DNA from: Suilimivivens sp964571145
GTDB taxonomy: Bacteria; Bacillota; Clostridia; Lachnospirales; Lachnospiraceae
Assembly (NCBI GenBank): GCA_964571145.1
Contig: CAZNAP010000005.1
Location: forward strand, 1 to 54,726
Direction: 5' to 3'
DNA: 54,726 nt
The notes below the pieces were generated by a model, which was given only the letters and a program-made list of their open reading frames with translations, was not told where the DNA came from and made no database searches. Every line of letters begins with the position of its first letter. Position 1 is the stretch's first letter. Positions 16,717 to 25,127 of the stretch are shown here, piece by piece. Both the position numbers and the translations under genes were made by a program.

Positions 16717-19700
16717 CTATAATGCTGTCCTAAAGAAGTAGTCAATTTGTTTAACACCTTCTGTATAGAGGTAGGAGCCATACATGGGAATTGTACAGCA
16801 CAAAACCTTTTTACCGGGCGGTAACAAAATCTGATATCCTTGATTGGACATCATGCAGGCCATTCTATCAGACTTCTCCCCAAAAGAAATGTATTTAGCA
16901 GAGGCATTCAAATCAATCCATTCATCATCTGACAAACCTCTGGCTTTTAGAATTTCCTTTTTCATCCAATCGAAATAGCTCCAGGTATGTGCCTTGTCCT
17001 GCAGTTCAATCTGTCTTGCCAGCTGGCTACTGTTTTCCGCCAGTAAAAGAATGCCTTTCTTATTATAATAGGCAAGTGTGCCTGTTTTCTTATCCACTCG
17101 CACTATTAGTTTAGCTGTTGCAATTTCTACCAGTTCTCTGGTTTCCTTCAGGTTCCACCTGATGCTGGGCACGAACTGAATCTCCTCTGGAACAGCAGGC
17201 AGTTTATCGAATTGGCCCTTCGCAAAACTGATGCGAACCGTATCTTCTGCAACCGGCGTAATCCGTAGCAACCCGTAAGTGCTTGTGATATCCACACAAT
17301 TTTTGTTTTGCGTTAACCAACGTACCGACAAGTCTATCTTGCCATGTCCTAGCGGTCGCAAGCTGTTATTATCCGGCATACCTCCAAATTCTGAAAACTT
17401 GGGAGATGAATCCGTACTGCTCTTATGAATTACTCGAACTGCCTCTCGCTCCTTTCTCTCCCCCGAAGATGCAGCTGCATAATAATCTACTTTTCGCCCA
17501 ATATGCCCTTTCACTACCAACTTGTCTGATTCTTTTTTCTCTTCACCCGGTTTCGGTACCACAATTCTTCTTGGCCCGATTTTCTCTCGAAGTGCCATTT
17601 CTCGATTGCCCTCTTTGGCACGTTCAATGGCGATTTCTTTACGCGTCTTAATTGGTTCCTCTGGCATGACACGTGCAATCGGTTTAGAAGGCTTAACCAG
17701 TGATTTGATTTTCTTATCTTCCGGCACTGGTGCTGCAATCAAGTCTGTCAGTTTCCCGGTATAAAGAACCACCAGTTCGTGTAATGCTCTGGTTGTTGCT
17801 ACATATAATAACCGGGCATAACCATCCTCCAGTGGATAATTATGATCATCTGCATTAAATAAGAGAACAGCATCAAATTCCAAACCTTTGGAATACTCTA
17901 TAGGCAACACCATAACTCCATTGCTAAATTCTTCTGTTTCCGCAGTAAAATCCTGTACTTCAATTTGATTCTTTAACTGCTGAACAACCCTTGCTGCTTC
18001 TTTTTCATCTCTACAGATTACTGCAATGGTATCATATTCTTTCTTTTGCCATTCACGAATTATCTTTATAGTATTGCCAATCAGCTCAGTCTCATCCATA
18101 CACTCCAATGTCTGTACTTCATTTCCATGACGAATAATGGGTTCCATGGGATAAATGGGGAAATTACCATGGTGCAGGATGTTCATAGCAAAGTTGGATA
18201 TTTCGACTGTGTTTCGATAACTTTTCCGCAAAAGTCCAAAATAATCAAATTCACCGGGAAGCATCAAGCTTCGTAACTCTTCCCAATCTGTTAAGCCATA
18301 ATCAAAATAAATATTCTGAGATACATCACCCATAATGGTATAAGTACATTTACTGAGACAGTATTTCAGTGCTCCGTAAACCATCATACCAAAATCCTGC
18401 GCCTCATCAATAACCACATGACTGGCTTCCTGAATCACTTCTGTTTCTTTTATCCTTTTGTACAAATATGCCAGTGCTGCCAAATCATATACATCAAATT
18501 CCTTGTCCGGCAGGGGAACGGTATGTCCTTTTAAATTCTGTTCTTCCAGAAAAATATCATAGAGTTCAAAAATAGAACCTTTCCACTCGCGTTTGCCAAA
18601 ATAAGTTTGATAGTAATGCAATAATTTCTTTTGTTCTTCAATCGGATAGGAATAATATCTGCCATAGATTTCATTTTCCACTTGTGCAATCAAGTATTCT
18701 GTCAGCTTATCCAGTTTATCCGGTAGCGATAAGTAGTGAAACTCCTTCAGAATTTTCTCTATAGTAGCCTGGTCCATCAACAAATGCTGTGTCTTTTCAG
18801 CCCAAACGTCTTCGCGGGGAATAGTGTCCCACTCGTATCGCGTACAATACTCCTCCAGATCATGAAACCATGCATAGCTTCCTTTAGCCGCAGCTGTTCG
18901 GTCTCCTTTATTCAATCCCTTCACGGTAAACTTCTTATCATCCCAGTCTTCATATAATAATCTGATAAAAAGTTGGTCCATGGTCATCTGTGATGCCCCA
19001 TAAACATCCAAATCCGGCAGGATTCCGGTTATGTAATTTAATAAGATTTTATTACTGCCTATTATATAGAAGTCTTTAGGTTGAAATTCCAACTCATAAT
19101 TATACAAAATATAGGAGATTCGATGCATGGCAACCGTAGTTTTTCCCGAACCGGCACCACCTTGTACAATCACATTATGCTGGGGTTTTTTTCGAATAAT
19201 TTCGTTTTGCTCTTGTTGAATGGTAGCAATAATTTCGCTTAATACTGCCTTTTTATTCCTGGCAAGATATTTAGTCAGCAAGTCGTCATTGGCTACTACA
19301 TCCGTATCATAAAAATCCTTCAGCTCGTCATCTTCAATCTCATATGTTCGTTTACGAGACAATTCAATTTCATAAGCGCCCTCATCCTTAACGGAATAGG
19401 TACATAAGCCAAGTGCTTTCTCATAATAAACCGACGAAATAGGTGCTCTCCAGTCAATAACTTCTGGCTCTGCTGCATCCTTTGCTATGACAGATTTGCC
19501 AATATAGTAACACTCCTGCTTGTTCAGACTTGTATCTGTGAAATCAATTCTTCCGAAATAGGGTTTCTTTCTGCTTCGCTGCGACCGCTGCAGTTCCTGT
19601 GTAAACTGTTTGAAACGAGCATCTGTATTAAACCACTGTGCCAAACCTTCCTTATCGCTTACATCATACACTTCTCGAAGTGCATTCAGTTCTGCTGCCA

Positions 19701-19827
19701 CATTTCGAACCGACTCTTTGGTTCTATTCAGGTTATCTTCTGCAATTCTCAGAATTTCCGCAAGCCTTTTTGTTTCTTCTTCCTTGGAAATTCCCGGTAT
19801 CTTGTTTCTTTGGCCTTCCTGCTGCAT
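16717..19827 (-). CDS. HelD-type UvrD-family helicase fused to a GH31 N-terminal-like domain
   Basis: 1036 residues. Residues 1 to about 700 are a superfamily-1 ATPase of the HelD type, which removes stalled RNA polymerase from DNA: an N-terminal coiled-coil arm (15-85), Walker A GGAGSGKT (223-230), Walker B VVIDEAQD (471-478), motif GDVSQNIY (500-507) and motif VI YVATTRA (675-681). A charged linker (about 700-825) leads to a C-terminal part, about 828-1036, that resembles the N-terminal beta-sandwich of family-31 alpha-glucosidases: LIVRVDKKTGTLAYYNKKG (907-925), SNQGYQILLP (994-1003) and YLYTEGVKQIDYFF (1019-1032). The catalytic barrel is absent. GGAGGG precedes the ATG. The helicase call is firm; the C-terminal match is by pattern only. 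Confidence 0.88.
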   Translation of the reverse strand: MQQEGQRNKIPGISKEEETKRLAEILRIAEDNLNRTKESVRNVAAELNALREVYDVSDKEGLAQWFNTDARFKQFTQELQRSQRSRKKPYFGRIDFTDTSLNKQECYYIGKSVIAKDAAEPEVIDWRAPISSVYYEKALGLCTYSVKDEGAYEIELSRKRTYEIEDDELKDFYDTDVVANDDLLTKYLARNKKAVLSEIIATIQQEQNEIIRKKPQHNVIVQGGAGSGKTTVAMHRISYILYNYELEFQPKDFYIIGSNKILLNYITGILPDLDVYGASQMTMDQLFIRLLYEDWDDKKFTVKGLNKGDRTAAAKGSYAWFHDLEEYCTRYEWDTIPREDVWAEKTQHLLMDQATIEKILKEFHYLSLPDKLDKLTEYLIAQVENEIYGRYYSYPIEEQKKLLHYYQTYFGKREWKGSIFELYDIFLEEQNLKGHTVPLPDKEFDVYDLAALAYLYKRIKETEVIQEASHVVIDEAQDFGMMVYGALKYCLSKCTYTIMGDVSQNIYFDYGLTDWEELRSLMLPGEFDYFGLLRKSYRNTVEISNFAMNILHHGNFPIYPMEPIIRHGNEVQTLECMDETELIGNTIKIIREWQKKEYDTIAVICRDEKEAARVVQQLKNQIEVQDFTAETEEFSNGVMVLPIEYSKGLEFDAVLLFNADDHNYPLEDGYARLLYVATTRALHELVVLYTGKLTDLIAAPVPEDKKIKSLVKPSKPIARVMPEEPIKTRKEIAIERAKEGNREMALREKIGPRRIVVPKPGEEKKESDKLVVKGHIGRKVDYYAAASSGERKEREAVRVIHKSSTDSSPKFSEFGGMPDNNSLRPLGHGKIDLSVRWLTQNKNCVDITSTYGLLRITPVAEDTVRISFAKGQFDKLPAVPEEIQFVPSIRWNLKETRELVEIATAKLIVRVDKKTGTLAYYNKKGILLLAENSSQLARQIELQDKAHTWSYFDWMKKEILKARGLSDDEWIDLNASAKYISFGEKSDRMACMMSNQGYQILLPPGKKVLCCTIPMYGSYLYTEGVKQIDYFFRTAL

Positions 19828-19845
19828 ATATGCCCTCCATACTTT

Positions 19846-19907
19846 TTAGTCACTCGGTGCTTATCCGAACACTGTACATTAGTCAATGTTCAAATCCTGA
19901 GTGACTA
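19846..19907 (-). repeat. Dispersed element with hairpin potential in the helD leader
   Basis: The element copy at 19846-19868 (ttagtcactcggtgcttat, then ccga) begins 19 bp upstream of the helicase ATG. Its tagtcactc (19847-19855) pairs perfectly with gagtgacta (19899-19907), closing a 61-nt structure. Inside, acatt-agtc-aatgt (19876-19889) is another inverted repeat and overlaps a minus-strand TTGACT that could be a -35 box. It may be an RNA leader, an operator pair or a mobile palindromic repeat. Confidence 0.6.
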
Positions 19908-19987
19908 GTCTGTATTAATCATCATAACAGAAAAACAAAAAAGTACTAGACTTGTATTTGAAAAAATTGTAAAATAGAAAATGAAGT

Positions 19988-20015
19988 GTGCCCTGAGAAA
20001 TCTCAGGGCACTTTT
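19988..20015 (-). terminator. Strong terminator after the sensor kinase gene
   Basis: gtgccctgaga (19988-19998) and tctcagggcac (20001-20011) form an 11-bp GC-rich stem, 36 bp downstream of the kinase stop. The stem is T-rich on both sides (tttt on plus; ACTTCATTTTCTATTTT on minus), so it isolates the regulatory operon from helD. Confidence 0.8.
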
Positions 20016-20046
20016 CTATATTTTCATTTGCTATAATCCGTCTTTG

Positions 20047-21321
20047 TTACTGTGGAAAAGTAATGGAAATACTAAACCAATTTTCGTCTTCAATTACAAT
20101 ATTTTGAGGTGTGATTTCCCCGTGCCATTTAGCACTCATTTCTTTGACACTGAACAGACCTAGACCTCTGTCCTCGCCTTTGGTGGAATGCCCTTTTTTA
20201 AAGAAATCTGCCATGGCACTTGTGCTGATTACCTTACAGATATTTCTGACTTCTACCTGTAGGTTTTCTTTTTGCGATACGGAGATATAAATACATTTCT
20301 TAGTATATTCGTCCTTAATAATCTCTTCAAAAGCATTGTCAATTAATACACCTAAAATCTTAATTAAATCTGCTACAAATAAACTGTTTTCAATTCTGTC
20401 AATATGTAATGCATATTCAACTGCAATATCTTCTCTGTCTAAATCACTCAGCTTGGCATATAAAAATCCCGCAATAATTGGATCATTGTTACCACTGATA
20501 ATCTTATAATATCTTTCTTCCTGTTGCAGACCCTTATAATACTTCTGTTGCTCTTCTTGCAATTCCTCCAGACTGTTGGCGGTGCAAATCATACCCTGAA
20601 TCGTAGTCAGATGATTATGATAGTTATGCTGATTGATTCGAACCTTATCAATTAGTTCCATCATTGTATTTCCATAAAGCAAACTCAGCGTTTTTTCAGT
20701 TTCCATTTGATGGTTGAGCATCTTTTCTTTTAATAACAAATACAGCAGACTAAATAACACAATAATACTAATGACCAAAATAATACCATCCAGCAACCAA
20801 AGCTTACTGAATTTTTGCATACTATATAAGGTCATAACCACGAAGGCAAACGTTACAGCAAGTAAAATAATAATTACTTTGTTCCTTTGATTTAGAAATT
20901 GTGATATTTTAGTTAAAATCTTACTTTTATAGATGATAAAAATGATGATAAATAACAGGATATTGACTACAAAACTTCTTCCTGCCAGTAACTGATTCGG
21001 CCAAAGTGCTACAGGTAAATAACATACCAGTTGAAGCAATGCGGTTATGATAATACATAGAGCATACTTGATCATACTGGATATCCAGTTACTCTTGAAT
21101 TGAATTTTGATATAAATAAGAAACAGGATATAGTTTACCAACTCAAAGTACGGAGTCATTCCGAAAGTATCTGCCCCTTGATAAAGCAAAATCTCTATTC
21201 CCATATAGACAATTGTATAGATATTCCATTGAAACTTTTGCCCATATAATGAAAATAGGCAAAGAAGAATTGCTAAAATCTCTAATACCAAGTATAGTCT
21301 GTCAGCCATCTCCCAGTTCAC
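20047..21321 (-). CDS. GHKL sensor histidine kinase, AgrC/ComD-like
   Basis: 424 residues. The N-terminal half has six or more transmembrane segments (within about 8-195), then a short coiled linker and a kinase core. The likely phospho-acceptor is His232 in INQHNYHNHLTT. The N-box is LIDNAFEE (Asn329) and the glycine box RGLGLFSVKEM (385-395). This arrangement is that of peptide-sensing kinases of the AgrC/ComD group, which usually pair with LytTR response regulators, as here. The annotated start is GTG at 21321; ATG at 21309, next to the response regulator stop, is equally plausible. The two genes overlap by 20 nt, pointing to coupled translation. No peptide precursor or AgrB-type processing gene is nearby, so the ligand is unknown. 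Confidence 0.88.
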   Translation of the reverse strand: MNWEMADRLYLVLEILAILLCLFSLYGQKFQWNIYTIVYMGIEILLYQGADTFGMTPYFELVNYILFLIYIKIQFKSNWISSMIKYALCIIITALLQLVCYLPVALWPNQLLAGRSFVVNILLFIIIFIIYKSKILTKISQFLNQRNKVIIILLAVTFAFVVMTLYSMQKFSKLWLLDGIILVISIIVLFSLLYLLLKEKMLNHQMETEKTLSLLYGNTMMELIDKVRINQHNYHNHLTTIQGMICTANSLEELQEEQQKYYKGLQQEERYYKIISGNNDPIIAGFLYAKLSDLDREDIAVEYALHIDRIENSLFVADLIKILGVLIDNAFEEIIKDEYTKKCIYISVSQKENLQVEVRNICKVISTSAMADFFKKGHSTKGEDRGLGLFSVKEMSAKWHGEITPQNIVIEDENWFSISITFPQ

Positions 21322-22030
21322 CCATTAGCTTTTTCTTATAGACGAGTCCCAGTGGTAATGTATCGCCTGAATTTTTCAGTTTTAAGAAATTATTAACGCT
21401 ATCAATACTCAAGATGTAGTTTTTGTTAATCAGCATACTTCTACTGCTTTGTAGAAAATCCTGAGAGTCTAAATCCAATAAGATTTTATTAATGGGACGA
21501 TAATTTATTTCCAGAATGTCATCTACCATCACAATTTTCGTATAGGGTTTGTCACATTCTATATAAATAATGTTGGTCGTCTTAATTGGAAATATAACAC
21601 CTTCGTTTCTGAAAAAAACGAATTTTTCCGTGGGAGTTTCCTGTGTCAAATCCAATGCTTCGCTTATAATTTCCAATGTTTTCTTCGCATCAAAAGGCTT
21701 TTCTATATATTGATAACAGTGCAACTCACTATACGCAAAAAGTTTGGGATCTTCCAGTGATGTAATGAAAATAACAGGCGTCTTTTTATACTTGTCCAAT
21801 TCCTTGATACGTGTGGCAAAGACCATGCCTGAAACATCTCCGTAATTGTCTTTATTAATTACGATATCCAGCAAAAATAAATCTATAGTGTATTGCATAG
21901 CATAACTGTAAGCCCTGTCTATATGATCTGCTTCCATAACATTTAAATCTTCATTCATTTCCGTCAGAAGATTACTTAGATATTTTCTGGATTTCTCACT
22001 ATCTTCCAGTAACAGTATATTACGCCTCAC
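21302..22030 (-). CDS. LytTR-family response regulator
   Basis: 242 residues. The receiver domain (1-125) has the acidic pocket Glu9-Asp10, phospho-acceptor Asp55 in FLLDIVI, Thr90 and Lys111 in EKPFD. The C-terminal LytTR DNA-binding domain (about 137-240) is recognisable from NIIYIECDKPYTKIV and FLQSSRSMLINKNYI. LytTR proteins bind pairs of short direct repeats upstream of target promoters. It is the natural partner of the downstream kinase, whose gene overlaps it, and it follows an XRE regulator gene by 16 bp. The start codon is GTG. Targets are unknown; no gene in the window is an obvious effector. Confidence 0.92.
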   Translation of the reverse strand: MRRNILLLEDSEKSRKYLSNLLTEMNEDLNVMEADHIDRAYSYAMQYTIDLFLLDIVINKDNYGDVSGMVFATRIKELDKYKKTPVIFITSLEDPKLFAYSELHCYQYIEKPFDAKKTLEIISEALDLTQETPTEKFVFFRNEGVIFPIKTTNIIYIECDKPYTKIVMVDDILEINYRPINKILLDLDSQDFLQSSRSMLINKNYILSIDSVNNFLKLKNSGDTLPLGLVYKKKLMGELGDG

Positions 22031-22046
22031 TCACATCTCACCCGTA

Positions 22047-22367
22047 TCATTCCTTCTTCAGCATCACTTCCAAAACCCGAAACAATTTATGCTGTTCTTC
22101 TTTAGACAGTTTCTCGATTTTCTCCTGATACTTACTAATTCGAATCTTGTACCCCACATCAAGCTCTTCCGACAAAATTTCATCTGCCGAAACACCCAGT
22201 GCGTCCACTATATGTATGAAAGTCGCTAGCTTTGGTATCTTCTCGCCACGCTCAATCATTCCAATATAGGCAACACTCAAATCCGTCCGCTCAGCCAAAT
22301 CTTCCTGTTTCCATGATTTAGACAAACGTTCTTCTCTTATTCTTCTACCAATACTTGATAATTCCAT
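22047..22367 (-). CDS. XRE-family transcriptional regulator
   Basis: 106 residues. Residues 5-62 are a Cro/C1-type helix-turn-helix (IGRRIREERLSKSWKQEDLA, then LSVAYIGMIERGEKIP). The remaining 40 residues are a charged helix likely to mediate dimerisation. It is first in a three-gene unit with the LytTR regulator and the kinase. AGGAAGG stands 6 nt before the ATG, and a perfect inverted repeat (22379-22405) overlaps that ribosome site, suggesting autorepression. Such small regulators beside LytTR systems occur widely in Lachnospiraceae, but I know of no assigned function. Confidence 0.9.
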   Translation of the reverse strand: MELSSIGRRIREERLSKSWKQEDLAERTDLSVAYIGMIERGEKIPKLATFIHIVDALGVSADEILSEELDVGYKIRISKYQEKIEKLSKEEQHKLFRVLEVMLKKE

Positions 22368-22378
22368 GGCACACCTTC

Positions 22379-22405
22379 CTAATAGTATTTAGTCTTTACT
22401 ATTAG
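22379..22405 (-). promoter_or_regulatory. Candidate operator of the XRE-LytTR-kinase unit
   Basis: ctaatagta (22379-22387) and tactattag (22397-22405) are a perfect 9-bp inverted repeat with a 9-nt spacer, starting 12 bp upstream of the XRE ATG and touching its Shine-Dalgarno. Related half-sites (ctattagtata at 22400-22410, atcagtata around 22460) continue upstream. This fits cooperative binding of an XRE repressor, or a translational hairpin. Confidence 0.55.
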
Positions 22406-22481
22406 TATAGGTTCTTCGCTTTCTATAATACAGCAACCACAAGGATTGTTCTATAACCATCAGTATAGTTTTAGCTTATTG

Positions 22482-23423
22482 TTATAGTCTGGCCTGCTCT
22501 ACATTCTCTCTAAACCACTGATATGCTAATTGAACGCCTTCTTCTAAATCCACCTGATGCATCCAACCCAGCTTATGAAGTTTGTCTACATTGGTTAATT
22601 TTCGAGGTGTTCCATCCGGCATGTCTTTATTCCAAATAATTTCACCCGTATAACCGACTACTTTCTGTACGGTTTCTGCCAACTGCTTAATTGTGACTTC
22701 TTTTCCTGTACCGATATTTACATGTTGCTCTCCGTCGTAATTTTCCAACAGAAATACACAGGCATCTGCCATATCGTCTACATACAAGAATTCACGAAGT
22801 GGTGTTCCCGTACCCCAAAGCTCTACAGCAGGAGCATTCTTAATCTTAGCCTCATGAAATTTACGAATCATTGCTGGCATCACATGAGAACCCTCTAAAT
22901 CATAATTGTCATAAGGTCCATATAAATTTGTAGGCATACAGCTGATAAAATTGTCGCCATATTGTCTCTTATAAAATTTACACATTTCCAGTCCGGCTAT
23001 CTTGGCAATTGCATAGGCTTCATTGGTTTCCTCTAATGGTCCGGTCAATAATGCATCTTCCGGAATAGGCTGCGGTGCCATCCTTGGATAAATGCACGTA
23101 CTTCCCAGAAACAAGAGTTTTTTTACCTGGTATCTGTGGCAACACTCAATCACATTACATTGCATTTGCATATTTTCGTAAGCAAATTCAGCCGGGGTGG
23201 TATTGTTGGCATTGATGCCTCCTACTTTAGCTGCTGCTAAAATAACAATATCCGGTTTTTCCTCTTCGAAAAAGGCACGAACTTCTGCTTGCTCTTTTAA
23301 ATCAAGTTCTTTATGCGTTTTGCCAATTATGTTGGTATATCCCTTTTTCTGTAAATTTCTAACTATAGCACTTCCAACCAAACCTCTATGCCCTGCTACA
23401 TAAATCTTATCTGTCTTTTCCAT
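22482..23423 (-). CDS. fcl: GDP-L-fucose synthase
   Basis: Bifunctional epimerase-reductase that turns GDP-4-keto-6-deoxymannose into GDP-L-fucose with NADPH. 313 residues, normal for the family. Short-chain dehydrogenase features: nucleotide loop GHRGLVG (11-17), catalytic Ser108 in LGSTCIYP, and Tyr137 with Lys141 in EAYAIAKIAG. It works directly after Gmd, whose gene (25128-26198) is in the same run, so the pair supplies GDP-fucose for surface glycan. Last gene of the sugar-nucleotide cluster. AAGGAGAG precedes the ATG, 17 bp after the membrane protein gene. Confidence 0.96.
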   Translation of the reverse strand: MEKTDKIYVAGHRGLVGSAIVRNLQKKGYTNIIGKTHKELDLKEQAEVRAFFEEEKPDIVILAAAKVGGINANNTTPAEFAYENMQMQCNVIECCHRYQVKKLLFLGSTCIYPRMAPQPIPEDALLTGPLEETNEAYAIAKIAGLEMCKFYKRQYGDNFISCMPTNLYGPYDNYDLEGSHVMPAMIRKFHEAKIKNAPAVELWGTGTPLREFLYVDDMADACVFLLENYDGEQHVNIGTGKEVTIKQLAETVQKVVGYTGEIIWNKDMPDGTPRKLTNVDKLHKLGWMHQVDLEEGVQLAYQWFRENVEQARL

Positions 23424-23439
23424 TTTGTTTTCTCTCCTT

Positions 23440-25095
23440 CTATTTAGTCATAAACCCTTCTTGAATTGTCTCTCCTCTGAAAATATCGCCTGCCTGAATC
23501 GGCGAAGCTGGAAAGTCTTGATAACCTGTTCGATCCCCTTCTTCCGGATAGTAAAAAGTATATCCATGAAGCTCATACGGAATCGTTGCAAAATTCTCAT
23601 AGTCTTTTTGTACTAAGAGATATTTTGTAGTGGCTGTTTGAGTAACCTCAATGCCAAACATAGCTGCTTTGTAGACCCCAAAAATGCACAATGCAATCAG
23701 CAATATACGGTATCTGTCCAAATGCGGACTGATTTGTAAATACAGATATCCCCAGGTTACAATTCCTGTCAGCCATAGAAATACGCAACCATAACGTATC
23801 AATGGCGCACTGAATAACCAGAATATAAAACAGATTGCCAGAACACCTGCTATCAAAAGATAGTCTGCCATATCTGCTTTTTTCTTTATTAAAGCATATA
23901 GTAAAAAAATAATCAGCAACAAAATACCGCTTATTGCCATGATTAGAAATACTTTGTCTGTACCATCCAGTCCTTTTACCCATTCCGGTAACCATTTGGT
24001 AATAGGCTCTCCATACCGAGTAACATCCGAAAAGCCTCTTCCCCATACTTGAATTTCTCTGGAGTCATACTCTGCCATTCCCTTTGGAATTTTATAATCC
24101 AGTGAAAATAAATCAATAGCAGTGAATGGATAAATGAGCCAGCCTGACAAAATAACATTCCTAATAAAATATGGAATTACGGCGATTATTCCAAGTCCCA
24201 AATACTTGAAAATTTCCTTTATTTTCTTTTCCGAAAGCATCATAATCGCCGGTTTGCACACCAGTAATAACAAGAGTGCACCCGATAATTTTACAGTCAA
24301 TACAAGTACACACAATACGCTGAGTAATGCATAAGGAATATAGGATTTTTCCTCTTGTTCTAATAATTCAAACCAACGGATTATGACCAAGAATACCAGC
24401 AGCACCATGAAATAATCTGAAGCCGGGGATATCATTTCATCAAAAATCTGTAGCAGGTAATACACTGCCGCCAATCGCACCAAGTCCGAAAGTAATGGCT
24501 TTTTATGTCGCTTTGTATACACCGCTTCCAAACAGACCACAGCTAATAAGAATGCCAGGAATCCGCCCGTGCAATGAAAGGATTGTCCTCCCAAAAAAAA
24601 CATACTGTAAAGTGCCGATAAAGCGAATGACGCACTGTTATATGCCAAACGGCTATGGAGATTCCCAAGTCCGGGTATGACACCATATTCTTCTATCCAC
24701 CGAATACTCTGGGCGTGATATAATCCCGTATCATAATGAATCAGTCCATTTGAAGTCCCATAAGCAAATAAAAGGAAAAGCAGCAAAATGACAACTGCCT
24801 TCCCCGGTGTAATACTCAGTCTGAATTGATTAAGGCTCTCCAAAAAATCCGTCCTATAGATGGCTATGCATAGAAAGCAAATCAAACATAATACAATATT
24901 TGCTGTCAGTCCGACACCACTGAAAAGGCTAAACAACTGCGCATAGACAGTTACAATTCCTATGCCGGCAAAAGTATAACTGGTTTCCTTTTGACATCTG
25001 AACATGTTTTTACCTGCAACAGTGCGAATACAAGCAAATCCCGTTACATAGCAGGTAAATAACATATAAAGCCAGATGCCGATTACAGAAATCAT
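23440..25095 (-). CDS. Multi-pass membrane protein, LIC_10190 type, probable glycan assembly
   Basis: 551 residues with about 12 transmembrane segments. The extracytoplasmic loop after the third or fourth segment reads HYDTGLYHAQSIRWI followed by GLGNLHSRLAYNSASF. This pattern is typical of the LIC_10190 membrane family, which resembles GT-C lipid-linked glycosyltransferases. The C-terminal 90 residues lie outside the membrane. Placed between gmd and fcl, it probably helps transfer or polymerise a fucose- or rhamnose-containing surface glycan. I infer that role from fold type and position; donor and acceptor are unknown. The flanking intervals are short (32 and 16 bp), so it is in the same operon. 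Confidence 0.75.
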   Translation of the reverse strand: MISVIGIWLYMLFTCYVTGFACIRTVAGKNMFRCQKETSYTFAGIGIVTVYAQLFSLFSGVGLTANIVLCLICFLCIAIYRTDFLESLNQFRLSITPGKAVVILLLFLLFAYGTSNGLIHYDTGLYHAQSIRWIEEYGVIPGLGNLHSRLAYNSASFALSALYSMFFLGGQSFHCTGGFLAFLLAVVCLEAVYTKRHKKPLLSDLVRLAAVYYLLQIFDEMISPASDYFMVLLVFLVIIRWFELLEQEEKSYIPYALLSVLCVLVLTVKLSGALLLLLVCKPAIMMLSEKKIKEIFKYLGLGIIAVIPYFIRNVILSGWLIYPFTAIDLFSLDYKIPKGMAEYDSREIQVWGRGFSDVTRYGEPITKWLPEWVKGLDGTDKVFLIMAISGILLLIIFLLYALIKKKADMADYLLIAGVLAICFIFWLFSAPLIRYGCVFLWLTGIVTWGYLYLQISPHLDRYRILLIALCIFGVYKAAMFGIEVTQTATTKYLLVQKDYENFATIPYELHGYTFYYPEEGDRTGYQDFPASPIQAGDIFRGETIQEGFMTK

Positions 25096-25127
25096 TTCTC
25101 AAGCCTCTTCCGTTCGTAAACTCTTTC

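Noticed and set aside
16717..17355. A complete GH31 alpha-glucosidase or a pseudogene of one
   Set aside because: Only the N-terminal sandwich-like part is present, in frame with the helicase; the catalytic barrel with its Asp residues is missing and no remnants follow.
19913..20046. Agr-type signal peptide gene beside the kinase
   Set aside because: No short frame with a ribosome site and a cysteine or signal-like pattern is visible on either strand; the space is filled by a terminator and AT-rich DNA.
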